Source of the DNA: Deltaproteobacteria bacterium
GTDB lineage: Bacteria > Desulfobacterota > Syntrophorhabdia > Syntrophorhabdales > JANXAF01
Length of the DNA stretch: 36,584 bases
NCBI GenBank assembly: GCA_026417175.1
Contig: JAOADT010000006.1
Span: 69,031 to 105,614, forward strand
Reading direction: 5' to 3'
Position numbers and translations under genes: made by a program. This document shows positions 15,522-23,602 of this stretch, one piece after another. Every line of letters starts with the position of its first letter. The first letter of the stretch is position 1. The notes below the pieces were generated by a model. That model did not search any database, had not been told where the DNA came from, and worked only from the letters and a program-made list of their open reading frames with translations.

Positions 15522-16035
15522 AGAATTCAACAATATCCCTTAAGATTTTTTCTCTCGTTCTATTATCAACCAAAAAAACCTTAACCTTGTTTGAATCTCG
15601 TATCTTAGAGACGAGAGGATGTACGTTAAAAACTGGAATTGTACCAAGAACCGGATTTTTCCTTTCAAAAACAATCTTTTCAACAATCTTTACGAATTTT
15701 TTAGAAAGAAGTTCCATCTTCCCTATTTCATCTATAACTATGAGTTTTCCTTCGTCTTTTACCCCATTCTCCAAAAGTGGAAGTACTACCTCTTCGAAAG
15801 TCTCGATATCTACGCCGTATTTTCCAACCCTAAAAGGCGAGGATATATCTTTACCCGAAAAAAGGATCTTTTCCCCTTCCGTTGTGAGGATATAGAAACC
15901 TTTTCTTTTTTGGGTATGATTATCTCTTAATTCCTCTGTCCAGAACCCCAAGACTAAATGCTTATAAGCTCTAACAAAGTGTTTTACTAAAGTAGTTTTC
16001 CCGACCCCGGGTCTACCGGTAAGAAATGCTTTCAC
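15496..16035 (-). CDS. THEP1-type nucleoside triphosphatase
   Basis: This 179-residue P-loop protein matches the THEP1/NTPase_1 family. Walker A GRPGVGKTT starts at residue 7, GFWTEE follows the first helix, and Walker B appears as LIVIDEIGKMEL. Family enzymes hydrolyse NTPs to NDPs, and their physiological role is poorly known. The start is a GTG at 16035 with weak ribosome-site matches. It follows the 180-residue coiled-coil gene by 10 bp on the same strand, so the two are probably one transcript. The 3' end overlaps the HAD gene by 26 bp. Confidence 0.82.
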   Translation of the reverse strand: MKAFLTGRPGVGKTTLVKHFVRAYKHLVLGFWTEELRDNHTQKRKGFYILTTEGEKILFSGKDISSPFRVGKYGVDIETFEEVVLPLLENGVKDEGKLIVIDEIGKMELLSKKFVKIVEKIVFERKNPVLGTIPVFNVHPLVSKIRDSNKVKVFLVDNRTREKILRDIVEFFKTSSVFL

Positions 16036-16045
16036 TCAGGGAATC

Positions 16046-16588
16046 TCAAAACCGAAGGTCTTTAATGACACTTTCCTTCCATTCTTCCAGTCTCCTGGTG
16101 AAAATCCCGTTGACCTCCGTTATCGCCTCTGACCATTCCTCCCATGCTTCCACGTTAATTGTTAATGCGTCTCCTTGAAGTCCCATTTTCATTAGTTTCT
16201 CTCTTATCCTTTCTTTCATTATCATTTCTCTTTTTTCTAGCTCCTCATTGAAGGCCTTTTTCATAGCCTTTAACCCTGTATCCGCTTTCAATTTTATATC
16301 TTTATCAATCAATGCAAGAACCGAAATAATTTCTTCGTTTTCCTCGGCTAGACTCAGCTCATCCAATGCCACTTTCACGAAAATTCTTTTTTGATTGTTA
16401 TCCCTTAAGCTGTTAAATTCCTTTACAACATCATCCTTCTCAATAAACTTCTCTTTGAGTCTCCGTAAAAGAGCTCTTATTTTATTCTCAAGATCCCTTT
16501 TTTCCTGCTCCTTTTTCTCTTCCTCACTCATTATGAGATGTTTTGTCTTCTCCATCGCAATTTCAATGGAGCTTTTTATTTCGGCCAT
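16046..16588 (-). CDS. Uncharacterised coiled-coil protein (180 aa)
   Basis: I do not recognise this protein. It is highly charged and almost wholly helical, with heptad-like runs at about residues 20-50 and 105-135 and a more folded end with tryptophans (EAWEEWSEAI, RRLEEWKESV). There is no signal peptide or membrane helix, so it is cytoplasmic. A strong GGGGAGG site five bases before the ATG at 16588 supports real translation. It lies between another small coiled-coil gene and the THEP1-like NTPase in a three-gene minus-strand unit. Confidence 0.65.
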   Translation of the reverse strand: MAEIKSSIEIAMEKTKHLIMSEEEKKEQEKRDLENKIRALLRRLKEKFIEKDDVVKEFNSLRDNNQKRIFVKVALDELSLAEENEEIISVLALIDKDIKLKADTGLKAMKKAFNEELEKREMIMKERIREKLMKMGLQGDALTINVEAWEEWSEAITEVNGIFTRRLEEWKESVIKDLRF

Positions 16589-16621
16589 GAATCCTCCCCG
16601 TTGAACCCTTTTCTTTAAAGA

Positions 16622-16900
16622 TCACTCCCGATAAAATTTCTCTTTTGGCAAGGTTAATAAATATATAGTATCTAATGCATCTTTTAAATTTTCTATAGAT
16701 TTTAAAAGACTTTCAGCTTTTTCTTGAATAGTACCAATACTCTCTACAAGGTTTTGGAGATTCCTTCTAAGGAGTACCATGGAATTATCAATCCTCTTCT
16801 CTCTTTCCCTACATTCTTCTATTATGTCTCTTAAAAGTTCCATCTCTTCTTTTGTTACTTTTTTCTCTTTTAGGAGTTCATCGACAGTTTTAGCCTTCAT
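16622..16900 (-). CDS. Uncharacterised small coiled-coil protein (92 aa)
   Basis: This is a short, charged, helical protein with a continuous heptad-like pattern over about residues 15-80, such as LLRRNLQNLVESIGTIQEKAESLL. I recognise no family, and no membrane or export signal is seen. It is the first gene of the coiled-coil pair and NTPase unit, 33 bp before the next gene, and diverges from the ModE-like regulator across 92 bp. The ribosome site is weak. It could form a complex with the 180-residue protein next to it, which is inference from context and shared helical nature. Confidence 0.55.
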   Translation of the reverse strand: MKAKTVDELLKEKKVTKEEMELLRDIIEECREREKRIDNSMVLLRRNLQNLVESIGTIQEKAESLLKSIENLKDALDTIYLLTLPKEKFYRE

Positions 16901-16942
16901 TTATGTATTTTCTCTCATCCTTCTTCGTTTTTCAACAAAAAA

Positions 16943-16971
16943 TTGACACTTCTAGCTCCATACTTTAGAAT
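16943..16971 (+). promoter_or_regulatory. Sigma-70 promoter of the ModE-like/tatC operon
   Basis: A perfect TTGACA (16943-16948), 17-base spacer and TAGAAT (16966-16971) lie 21 bp before the ATG at 16993, with AGGGGG as ribosome site at 16982-16987. Confidence 0.7.
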
Positions 16972-16992
16972 TCCATAGGTCAGGGGGCAAAA

Positions 16993-17343
16993 ATGCGTGT
17001 ATTATGTAGAATATGGTTAGATAAGAACGGGAAAGCTTTCGGCGAAGGACCGTACAACCTCCTTAAGCGCATAGAGGAAACTGGCTCTTTAAGTAGAGCA
17101 GCGAAAGAGATGGGAATTTCCTACAAGAAAGCTTGGCAAATTATTAATAACTGCGAGCGAAGGCTCGGTTTCAAACTTCTAGACAAAAGAGCTGGTGGAA
17201 AAAAGGGAGGAGGATCACTTGTAACCGAAGAAGGCAAAAACTTTATGAAAAGTTATGAGGAATTCAGGGATGAGATAAGAGATTTTGTAGAAAAAACTTT
17301 TCAAAAGTACTTTGGTAAAGACAACTGGAGTTTAAAAAACTGA
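16993..17343 (+). CDS. ModE N-terminal-type winged-helix regulator
   Basis: This 116-residue protein consists of the LysR-like winged-helix domain found at the N-terminus of ModE. Evidence is GPYNLLKRIEETGSLSRAAKEMGISYKKAWQIINN, quoted here in parts: helix-turn-helix SLSRAAKEMGISYKKAW, then FKLLDKR and a glycine-rich GGKKGGGS wing. The molybdate-binding domains of full ModE are absent. Such stand-alone proteins are often linked to molybdenum or tungsten genes, and a pterin enzyme is encoded about 9 kb away, but a link is inference. It starts the tatC operon, 2 bp before tatC. Confidence 0.85.
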   Translation: MRVLCRIWLDKNGKAFGEGPYNLLKRIEETGSLSRAAKEMGISYKKAWQIINNCERRLGFKLLDKRAGGKKGGGSLVTEEGKNFMKSYEEFRDEIRDFVEKTFQKYFGKDNWSLKN

Positions 17344-17345
17344 TC

Positions 17346-18035
17346 ATGGAGAGAGACCAAATAATAAAGGCACTAGAGGCTCTCCGGAAGTCTTTGCTTC
17401 CCTCCCTTCTAGTAGTGGGAGTATTCTCCTTAGTCAGCTTCTTTTTCGCAAAAAAAATACTTACTATCCTCTTAAAAGTAGTAAGTATAAGGGTCTACTA
17501 CTTTACAATCCCGGAAGTCTTTTTCTCGATGGTTGAACTAGCCATTTTGTCCGGGTTATTCTTTTCTATCCCTTTTCTATTTTTCCTTTTTTGGAAAAAC
17601 TTTAAGACACTTTTTCGAGTGAATGTAACTTACGTGCTAATGGCCATCCTTCTCTTTTATTTTGGTTCTGTATTTTGCTACATGGTGGTTCTAAAATCTG
17701 GAATCAGTTTTCTTTTGGGTTACGCTACAGACAAGATAAAACCTATGATCTCTGTTGAAAAGTACATATTATTTTCGGGTGCAATGATGTTTGCCTTCGG
17801 GTTGACATTCGAAACACCTCTTTTTCTCTTGTTACTTAAGAGACTTCGAATTATAAACTACGTAATGCTTGCTAAGAAAAGAAGATACGCCGTTCTTTTG
17901 ATCACAATATTTGCTGCACTTATCACGCCTACTCCCGATATCTACAACATGATGCTTCTTGCAGTTCCCACTTATTTACTTTACGAAGTGGGACTCATTA
18001 TGGTAAGGATTGATGAATTGAGGAGGAAAACATAG
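17346..18035 (+). CDS. tatC: Twin-arginine translocase subunit TatC (divergent)
   Basis: This 229-residue membrane protein has six helices and TatC landmarks: FETPLF before the fourth helix, and ITPTPDIYNM before the fifth. TatC recognises twin-arginine signal peptides and builds the export channel for folded proteins. The N-terminal motif, usually HLxELRxRL, reads ALEALRKSL, so the conserved glutamate is not at its usual place. No tatA or tatB gene is in the window. The ATG follows the regulator gene by 2 bp, and the next small gene starts 1 bp after its stop. Confidence 0.87.
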   Translation: MERDQIIKALEALRKSLLPSLLVVGVFSLVSFFFAKKILTILLKVVSIRVYYFTIPEVFFSMVELAILSGLFFSIPFLFFLFWKNFKTLFRVNVTYVLMAILLFYFGSVFCYMVVLKSGISFLLGYATDKIKPMISVEKYILFSGAMMFAFGLTFETPLFLLLLKRLRIINYVMLAKKRRYAVLLITIFAALITPTPDIYNMMLLAVPTYLLYEVGLIMVRIDELRRKT

Positions 18036-18036
18036 G

Positions 18037-18270
18037 ATGGATTTGAGCGAAAAAGAAATAAGATTACTGAAAAAGAGAATGGAGATAGAACTCCTAAAAA
18101 AAGAGGCAGAGATAATAGAGTTTTGGAAAAGGGATCTGGATAGAATTTACAAAAAAGCACTTGATCCAAAATCGGGAATGAGTGATATCCAATATGACCT
18201 CAAAACCATTTTGGAAAAAATGGGGAATAGACTTGGTGTTATAGGCAAAATGATAAGGGAGCTCGAGTGA
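18037..18270 (+). CDS. Small helical protein of unknown function (77 aa)
   Basis: This is a charged, probably all-helical cytoplasmic protein of 77 residues with no membrane segment or known motif. It is real by context: GAGGA lies upstream of its ATG, it begins 1 bp after tatC, and its end overlaps the GTG start of the lytic transglycosylase gene. A role beside TatC or the transglycosylase cannot be assigned. Confidence 0.6.
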   Translation: MDLSEKEIRLLKKRMEIELLKKEAEIIEFWKRDLDRIYKKALDPKSGMSDIQYDLKTILEKMGNRLGVIGKMIRELE

Positions 18271-19229
18271 GACTGACCTTTGGACTGATCCCTTTTCTTT
18301 TTATATTTCTCCCTTTTGTTGGGGCAGAAAAACCTTTATTTGCCACACATCAAAGCAATTCAAGATTGGATAGGGCCGAAAAAGACCTATATTCTATCAA
18401 TCATCTCAAAGGAGGGTTACTTCTTTTCAACACAAAAATAGACCTGGGTCGGGACGATATTCAAGAAAGATTCGAAAGAGAATTCTTTCAGTTCTTGGAA
18501 AAAAAGGGTTTGCTATATTTATTAGCAAAACGACATTTAAAATATAAAAGGCTCATAGAGGAGGAAATTAAAAAATTGGAGGTACATCCTGATCTAATCT
18601 ACTTGGTAATAACCGAAAGCTATTTAAATCCTAGAGCAGTCTCCAAGGCAGATGCTACAGGTCTGTGGCAGTTTATAAAAGAGACAGGGAAACAGGAAGG
18701 GTTAATAATCAACGACGTTGTAGATGAAAGATACGATATAGTAAAATCAACAAGTATTGCCCTTTTACATCTAAAGAAGCTTTATGAGGAATTTGGAGAC
18801 TGGTTTATCGCTTCTTCCGCCTATAACGCGGGGGCAAAAAGACTCAGGGAAGCCTTACAAAATCAAAATGCCAGAGATTTTTTTGATCTTTACTTACCTG
18901 AGGAAACCGAAAGATACATATTCAGAATAGCCGCCATAAAAGAGATTTTGGAGAATCAAGAAAGATACGGGATAAAGGTGTTCGAAGACGAAAAGTATAA
19001 GGAGATATCTATAGACTATGTAATTATAAGGACAGAAAGGGAAATCCACACTTCTTTTTTGGCAACTGCAATGGGACTTCCTTATAGACAGTTTAGATAT
19101 CTTAACCTCCACATAAGAAAATATACGTTACCAAAGGGCACGTATAACGTGTACTTCCCGAGAGAGAAAAGGGAAACATTTTTGAGAAATATAAAGAAAT
19201 GTGGATTCATAGCAGTAGAAAGTAGATAA
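18267..19229 (+). CDS. Lytic transglycosylase (SLT/MltD-like)
   Basis: This 320-residue exported protein has an N-terminal signal peptide (about 1-20, ending VGA) and an SLT-type domain. The catalytic glutamate is Glu117 in LVITESYLNPRAVSKADATGLWQF, here split into ITESYLNPRAVS and ATGLWQF; SSAYNAG closes the domain. It should cleave the glycan strand of peptidoglycan to give 1,6-anhydro ends in the periplasm. Unlike E. coli MltD, I see no LysM repeats, only a C-terminal segment of about 100 residues. The start is GTG overlapping the previous stop. It ends 9 bp before the convergent permease gene. Confidence 0.85.
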   Translation: MRLTFGLIPFLFIFLPFVGAEKPLFATHQSNSRLDRAEKDLYSINHLKGGLLLFNTKIDLGRDDIQERFEREFFQFLEKKGLLYLLAKRHLKYKRLIEEEIKKLEVHPDLIYLVITESYLNPRAVSKADATGLWQFIKETGKQEGLIINDVVDERYDIVKSTSIALLHLKKLYEEFGDWFIASSAYNAGAKRLREALQNQNARDFFDLYLPEETERYIFRIAAIKEILENQERYGIKVFEDEKYKEISIDYVIIRTEREIHTSFLATAMGLPYRQFRYLNLHIRKYTLPKGTYNVYFPREKRETFLRNIKKCGFIAVESR

Positions 19230-19238
19230 CAAAAAACT

Positions 19239-20213
19239 TTACTCGACTCTTATTCTAGGATCAAAAACTGCATAGGCTATATCGGCCAATAGGTTACCAA
19301 GAAGTGTTAAAAAAGCGCCCATGACGAGAATACCCATAATTGTCGGATAATCCCTGGCCATAACACTCATGTAAAAAAGCTGTCCCATACCAGGAATTGA
19401 AAAAATGCTCTCAAATATTACGCTTCCTCCAATTAGTCCTGGAACCGAAAGACCAAGAATGGTTATTACCGGAAGGAGAGCGTTTCTTAAGGCATGCCTT
19501 CTTAGAATGATCCTCTCCGGAAGCCCTTTTGCATAGGCTGTCCGGATGTAATCCTGATTCAGTACTTCAAGTAGACTGTTCTTCATGAATCTGGATATTC
19601 CAGCTATTCCACCCGAGGCAGAAACGAGTACTGGCAAGAGAAGATGTCTTCCAATATCTAATATCTTACCCGTTACACTTAGCTCCTCAAAGTTAAAAGA
19701 TTTCACACCAGATATGGGGAGAAGCTCTAAATAGACACCGAAAAGAAGCATTAAAAGAAGGGCAATCCAGAATGTAGGAGCTGCGTACCCAGCAAATACT
19801 AGTGCGGTAAGCGACTTATCAAGTAGTGAATCTTTATATTTAGCGCAGTAAACACCGATTGGGATACCTACAATAAATATAATGGCCATGGAGGCGAGAT
19901 TAATGGTAATCGTGATGGGAAGTCTTTCTGTGATCTTTTCTATGACCGGTCGTCTATCAGGCGTGAAGGAAAGACCAAAATCGAGTTTTAAGATTCGCTT
20001 TAACCACATCCAGTATTGTACGTGTATGGGTTTGTCAAGCCCATAATAAGCTCTGATCCTTTCCCGTGCTTCTTTGGTAACCTTAGGCGTCATTTCAAGA
20101 TCCATTATGCCAGGTTCCCCTGGTACAAGATGGATAACAAAAAATGAAATTAGGGTGATACCTAAAAGCATTGGAAAAAGAAGAAGAATTCTTTTAAGGA
20201 TAAACCGTAGCAT
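19239..20213 (-). CDS. Oligopeptide/dipeptide ABC transporter permease (DppB-like)
   Basis: This 324-residue membrane protein is a full DppB/OppB-type permease. It opens with the [18 protein letters not shown] segment and carries the cytoplasmic EAA loop ([19 protein letters not shown]) and the [20 protein letters not shown] segment. It forms half of the channel in ABC importers for peptides, nickel or similar solutes. Its start overlaps the binding-protein gene by 20 bp. The usual DppC permease and the DppD/DppF ATPases are not next to it: the strand switches 9 bp after its stop. Partners must be elsewhere, or the pair has another use. Confidence 0.92.
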   Translation of the reverse strand: MLRFILKRILLLFPMLLGITLISFFVIHLVPGEPGIMDLEMTPKVTKEARERIRAYYGLDKPIHVQYWMWLKRILKLDFGLSFTPDRRPVIEKITERLPITITINLASMAIIFIVGIPIGVYCAKYKDSLLDKSLTALVFAGYAAPTFWIALLLMLLFGVYLELLPISGVKSFNFEELSVTGKILDIGRHLLLPVLVSASGGIAGISRFMKNSLLEVLNQDYIRTAYAKGLPERIILRRHALRNALLPVITILGLSVPGLIGGSVIFESIFSIPGMGQLFYMSVMARDYPTIMGILVMGAFLTLLGNLLADIAYAVFDPRIRVE

Positions 20214-21834
20214 AACTCTTGTACCTCATCTGATCGAGAGGAACATACCATTTGTCCATGTTGTAACTTACACCGGCAGGAGCAGGTGAGACACCTTTTA
20301 TTCTTTTGTGAATAGCTATATTCGCATAGGGAATGAAGAGGAACGTGTATGGCTGTTCCTCCGCGAGAATTTCTTGAAATCTATGATAGTATTTCCTCCT
20401 CTCTTCAATGTTAAAGGTGTGCCTAGCCTTAACGAGTAATTCGTCCACCTCTTTGTTTTCAAATGAAATGAAATTTAGTTCCTTTTTACCCTGTTTAGAA
20501 GAATGCCAGATATCAAAAAGATCGGGATCATGGGGGATTGTCCATCCAAGGATAACAGCTTCAAAATTTCTTTTGTCTATGAATTCGTTTATAAGACTTG
20601 CCCACTCTAAAACCCTTATTTTAACCCGTACTCCAATTTCCGATAGTCGCTTTTGTATAAGCTCCGCACATCTTATCCTCACATCATTTCCCTGATTAAC
20701 TAACACTGTAAATTCGAATTTTTTTCCATCTTTTTCAAGAATCCCGTCCTCACCTCTCTCAAAACCTACTTCTGCTAGTAGTTTTGCTGCCTTTTCTTTG
20801 CTATATTCGTATTTCTTAACTGACCCGTTATAAGCCCACATATCAGGTTTATAAGGACCATGAGCCTCAATTCCCTGTCCAAGTAGAACCCCGTCTATTA
20901 TCTCTTTTTTGTCTATCGCATAAGTTAATGCCTGTCTTACTTTTTTCTCTTTGAAAAAGGGGTGCTTTAAATTATATCCCAGGTAGACATAGCTGAAGGA
21001 GAGATACTGATATTTGTTGAACTCCCTTTTGAAGGCTCCGTACTCGGTCTGTCTAAGGTACTGTAAAGGTGTAAGTGCCATCATATCTATGGTTAAATTC
21101 TTAAGCTCTAGAAACATACTTGCCGAGTCAGGAATGAACCTTATTATGTGTCTTTGGATATAAGGTCTGCCATCAAAGTACCTCTCATTAGCACAAAGAA
21201 CTATCCTTTGGCCTGTGACCCATTCTTTAAAAACGTATGGGCCCGTACCAACAGGATTTCTAAGGAGAGAAGACTTGGTGATGTCCTGCCCTTCGAGAAG
21301 GTGTGATGGTAAAATAGAAACAGACCAACTAATAAGTCCTGGCGCGAACGGCTTTTCGTAGATCACTCTAAAAGTATAATCGTTTATTACCTCTGCCTTT
21401 TTCACTAAGATAAAATCTCCAGAATACGCTGTGGGAGTTTTTGGATCAGTAATCACTTTGTAAGTGTAATAAACGTCTTTCGCGGTAAAAGGCTTTCCAT
21501 CGTGCCACTTTACATTTTTTTTTAAGTGAAAAGTTATTTGGAGATTATCAGGCGAAATAATCCATTTTTCTGCAAGATCACCAACTATGTTTAAATTCTT
21601 ATCGTATTTCACAAGGCCGTTATAAATTCTTGAGGCTACCTCGTGCGATGGAGCATCTGTTGTCAGAATAGGTATAAGATTCGTTGGTTCTCCCAATGAA
21701 GCTGTAATGAGCGCATCTCCGTACGCTGGTTTGCCCTCTTTTTCGTACGAAACCTTCTCTTTTCTCGGGGAACATCCGGAAACTATGAAAAGAAAAAAAA
21801 TCAGTAACATGCACAGGAATTTAGTAGCTTTCAT
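20194..21834 (-). CDS. ABC transporter substrate-binding lipoprotein, family 5
   Basis: This 546-residue lipoprotein is of the DppA/OppA (SBP_bac_5) type. The signal peptide ends in a lipobox with Cys21 (IVSGC). Family text includes [53 protein letters not shown], given in part as [14 protein letters not shown], and [12 protein letters not shown]. It would bind a peptide-like or other organic solute at the membrane surface and pass it to the permease encoded next. The ATG overlaps the coaX stop by one base (TAATG), placing it in the fusA-birA-coaX operon. Confidence 0.92.
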   Translation of the reverse strand: MKATKFLCMLLIFFLFIVSGCSPRKEKVSYEKEGKPAYGDALITASLGEPTNLIPILTTDAPSHEVASRIYNGLVKYDKNLNIVGDLAEKWIISPDNLQITFHLKKNVKWHDGKPFTAKDVYYTYKVITDPKTPTAYSGDFILVKKAEVINDYTFRVIYEKPFAPGLISWSVSILPSHLLEGQDITKSSLLRNPVGTGPYVFKEWVTGQRIVLCANERYFDGRPYIQRHIIRFIPDSASMFLELKNLTIDMMALTPLQYLRQTEYGAFKREFNKYQYLSFSYVYLGYNLKHPFFKEKKVRQALTYAIDKKEIIDGVLLGQGIEAHGPYKPDMWAYNGSVKKYEYSKEKAAKLLAEVGFERGEDGILEKDGKKFEFTVLVNQGNDVRIRCAELIQKRLSEIGVRVKIRVLEWASLINEFIDKRNFEAVILGWTIPHDPDLFDIWHSSKQGKKELNFISFENKEVDELLVKARHTFNIEERRKYYHRFQEILAEEQPYTFLFIPYANIAIHKRIKGVSPAPAGVSYNMDKWYVPLDQMRYKSYATVYP

Positions 21835-22634
21835 TATGGGTTAACCTTGCCGATCCGTATCTTTTTTGGAACTTTATTCTTTTCGTAAAGAATTTTGAGC
21901 CCCCTCAAGGTTAAAAATTCATCTATTTCGTCTATGGTCTCCGAGACATTGTGCATCAATCTTGCCAGACCGCCAGTCGCAACAACAAAGGAATCAGTCT
22001 TAACCTCGTCTTTCATCTTTTTCACTATACCATCCACAAGACTGGCATACCCAAATATTATTCCCGATTGCATTGCTTGAATAGTATTTCTCCCTATCAC
22101 CGATCTCGGTTTGGTAAGCTCCACCCTTGGAAGTTTTGATGCACGCTCGAAAAGAGCCTCAAGAGAAATCATTATCCCAGGTACTATCGCCCCTCCATAG
22201 TACTCTCCCTTTTGACTCACATAGTCGAAGGTTGTAGCCGTTCCAAAATCGATAATTATGAGAGACCTTTTGTACGTCTCGTAGCCCGCAACAGCGTTTA
22301 CTATTCTATCAGCACCAAGTTCGGCTGGATTTTCGTATAATATGGGCATACCAGTTTTTATTCCAGGTTCAACAATAATAGGATCGACATTTATGAATTT
22401 TCTCAAAAGAGTCTGGAAAGTAAGAAGGAGAGGGGGGACAACGCACGAGATTATCGCCCCGTCGATTTTTTCAAAACTGAGTTTATGTATGGATAAAAGA
22501 CTGTTTATCAAAATGGCGTACTCTTCCACCGTCTTTTCTATGTCCGTACCGAGCCTAAAGTGCTCAACTAATTCGTCACCTTTGTATACTCCACAGACGA
22601 TGTTTGTGTTACCAATATCTATTACCAAAAGCAT
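21834..22634 (-). CDS. coaX: Type III pantothenate kinase
   Basis: This 266-residue ASKHA-fold kinase phosphorylates pantothenate, the first step of coenzyme A synthesis. Motifs are DIGNTN at the N-terminus (phosphate loop), ELGADR with the catalytic region, and FGTATTFD. The type III enzyme is not feedback-inhibited by CoA. It starts 2 bp after the birA stop and shares a base with the next start. Pairing of birA with coaX is common in bacteria, which supports both calls. Confidence 0.95.
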   Translation of the reverse strand: MLLVIDIGNTNIVCGVYKGDELVEHFRLGTDIEKTVEEYAILINSLLSIHKLSFEKIDGAIISCVVPPLLLTFQTLLRKFINVDPIIVEPGIKTGMPILYENPAELGADRIVNAVAGYETYKRSLIIIDFGTATTFDYVSQKGEYYGGAIVPGIMISLEALFERASKLPRVELTKPRSVIGRNTIQAMQSGIIFGYASLVDGIVKKMKDEVKTDSFVVATGGLARLMHNVSETIDEIDEFLTLRGLKILYEKNKVPKKIRIGKVNP

Positions 22635-22636
22635 TT

Positions 22637-23602
22637 CTATACCACTAAGTCCCCAGCATAAATTCTTTCAGTGCCAGAAGGTGTATTTAAAAGAAGTGCT
22701 CCATCGTCACCCAAACCTTCACAAAGACCCGCTACTATATTTTCTCCGACTGACACAGTTAAGGCCTGACCCTTTATCTTTGCTTTCTCTTCCCAGATAG
22801 TTCGTATAAAGCTTGATCCTTTTTCTAGAAAGGCTAAGTAAAACTTTTCGAAACTATTTAATAGGATTGCGCAAACATATGCCCTATCGTATTTACGCCC
22901 AGTTTCCATATAAATTGAAGTTGCTACATTTTTTATCTCTTCGGGGAGATCATTCGGTTCCATGTTTACATTTAAACCGATCCCAACAACTACAAAATTT
23001 ACCTTTTTCAAAGTAGAAGATAATTCTACAAGTGTACCACTTATTTTTTTTTCACCTATAAGCACATCATTTGGCCATTTCAGGGTTGGTCTAAGAGTAG
23101 AGACCGTTTCCAATGTTTCTGTGACCACAAGACATGTAAGATAGGAAAGAGTGTGAACATCAGAAAAAGATATTTGTGGCCTTAAAATAATAGAAAGATA
23201 AATGTTTTTGCCTTCCGGCGATATCCATTTTCGTCCCAACCTGCCTTTTCCTTTTTTCTGAGCTTCTGATACAACACATGTACCTTCGGGTTCACCTTTT
23301 TTTGCAAGTTCTATAGCATAAGTGTTAGTTGATTCTAAAACCTGTTTATAGATAATCCTGTAGCCTATCTTTCTGGTGACTAAATGAAACCTAACCTCCC
23401 ATGGATAAAGCTTATCCGGTTTTTGTATCAATCTGTATCCAACCCTTCTTTTAGTTTCTATAGTATAACCGCACCTTCTCAACAATCCTATGGTTTTTAT
23501 GATTGTGTGCGGGGAAATTTTAAGTTTTTTAGAAAGCTCAAAAGACGAAAGGTAATTTTTTTGTTCACTCAAAAGATTCAAAAGGTTATCAATTCTTGCC
23601 AT
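22637..23602 (-). CDS. birA: Biotin-[acetyl-CoA-carboxylase] ligase and repressor BirA
   Basis: This 321-residue protein has an N-terminal winged helix (about 1-62, [21 protein letters not shown]) and a biotin ligase domain. The ligase domain shows the biotinyl-AMP loop as [10 protein letters not shown], the substrate segment [10 protein letters not shown], and a small C-terminal SH3-like domain. It attaches biotin to carboxylase subunits, and the DNA-binding domain suggests it also represses biotin genes. The ATG at 23602 lies inside the end of fusA (14-bp overlap). Confidence 0.95.
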   Translation of the reverse strand: MARIDNLLNLLSEQKNYLSSFELSKKLKISPHTIIKTIGLLRRCGYTIETKRRVGYRLIQKPDKLYPWEVRFHLVTRKIGYRIIYKQVLESTNTYAIELAKKGEPEGTCVVSEAQKKGKGRLGRKWISPEGKNIYLSIILRPQISFSDVHTLSYLTCLVVTETLETVSTLRPTLKWPNDVLIGEKKISGTLVELSSTLKKVNFVVVGIGLNVNMEPNDLPEEIKNVATSIYMETGRKYDRAYVCAILLNSFEKFYLAFLEKGSSFIRTIWEEKAKIKGQALTVSVGENIVAGLCEGLGDDGALLLNTPSGTERIYAGDLVV

